DNA of 64,000 nt from NCBI GenBank assembly GCA_016717205.1, contig JADKGC010000005.1, positions 1 through 64,000 on the forward strand. The letters are read 5' to 3'. Position 1 is the first letter of the stretch, and every line of letters starts with the position of its first letter. Below are positions 63,826 through 64,000 of the stretch, piece after piece. The DNA comes from Candidatus Flexifilum breve (lineage in GTDB: Bacteria; Chloroflexota; Anaerolineae; Aggregatilineales; Phototrophicaceae). Under the pieces are notes generated by a model. The model was not told the origin of the DNA. It worked only from the letters and a program-made list of their open reading frames with translations, and did no database searches. The translations under genes and the position numbers were made by a program.

Positions 63826-64000
63826 GCACGCTCCTTGAACTGCCCTTCAATTCGACGGCGCAGGCTGCCAACGGGGTAAAAGCGAAAATACAGCCGCATC
63901 AGGTGTTCCGGTGCGCTACCGCCCATCTGCGCTTGGATCGCGCCGCTGGTCTTCACGCGCTGGACTTCAACCCTCAGTCTGCCGAAATCACGAATCACCG
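63822..64000 (-). CDS. Partial gene at window edge, unknown
   Basis: The last 59 codons of a gene entering from beyond the window, ending ...LMRLYFRFYPVGSLRRRIEG then QFKERA. The stop overlaps the MobC-like start (ATGA), so it belongs to the same operon. It is basic; no domain can be recognised from the fragment. Confidence 0.5.
   Translation of the reverse strand, partial: VIRDFGRLRVEVQRVKTSGAIQAQMGGSAPEHLMRLYFRFYPVGSLRRRIEGQFKERA

Overview
The window looks like a long stretch of an integrative conjugative element or large conjugative plasmid from a Chloroflexota-type bacterium (Anaerolineae-like). That assignment is inference. It rests on Thr/Pro-rich 'PTPTPT' linkers in secreted proteins, a CofE-type glutamyl ligase, a nested CTCACCCC/GAGAGGGAC repeat, and GC-rich genes dense with antisense shadow ORFs. 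No rRNA, tRNA or CRISPR array was seen.

Layout. 0.2-10.6 kb is a visibly AT-richer island. It holds two FolC/Mur-type ligases, a cyanophycin-synthetase-like ATP-grasp ligase and a CofE-like ligase around a trypsin-TIR-STAND / Trypco1-like / TPR signalling operon. 10.6-11.6 kb is mostly non-coding, with a large imperfect inverted repeat. 11.6-21 kb is the maintenance module: HhH-GPD protein, zinc-finger protein, LexA-like HTH, primase-helicase, ParB, ParA, large serine recombinase and three small genes. 21.4-31.8 kb is the transfer module: two LuxR-type regulators, then a type IV secretion operon (secreted proteins, VirB6/TrbL-like, VirB2-like, VirB3/PrgI-like, VirB4). VirB4 is cut short where a second large serine recombinase abuts it (31.7-33.7 kb).

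34.4-50 kb is a defence island. It has a RelE-UvrD fusion helicase convergent with a DISARM-related operon: a YprA/DrmA-like helicase with zinc/MZB and C-terminal nuclease-like parts, a DrmD-like SNF2 helicase, an Eco57I/PglX-type methyltransferase, a 173-aa protein, an 85-aa protein and an HNH nuclease. 50.1-51.1 kb has a sigma-factor-like gene. 51.4-59.1 kb is a second AT-richer island: a lidless Hsp70, two large proteins with J-like domains lacking HPD (one membrane-anchored, one ending in a PQQ-type beta-propeller), and two small proteins sharing a Gly/Asn-rich motif. 59.3-64 kb is a mobilisation/replication module: iteron-like repeats, an AEP-type primase-helicase, a relaxase, an accessory RHH protein and a partial gene.

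How it may work together. A 39-bp promoter-like block (TTCCGG-N15-ACTTTG-Y-TA) recurs upstream of both transfer operons and of the small gene leading into the second recombinase, suggesting one regulon. The two LuxR-type regulators share a different operator-like sequence and are candidate controllers. Cargo islands (peptide ligases with STAND sensor, DISARM-like, Hsp70/J-like) are plausibly anti-phage or inter-element conflict systems. Two genes (TPR protein, second recombinase) are broken by apparent single frameshifts and need read-level checking.
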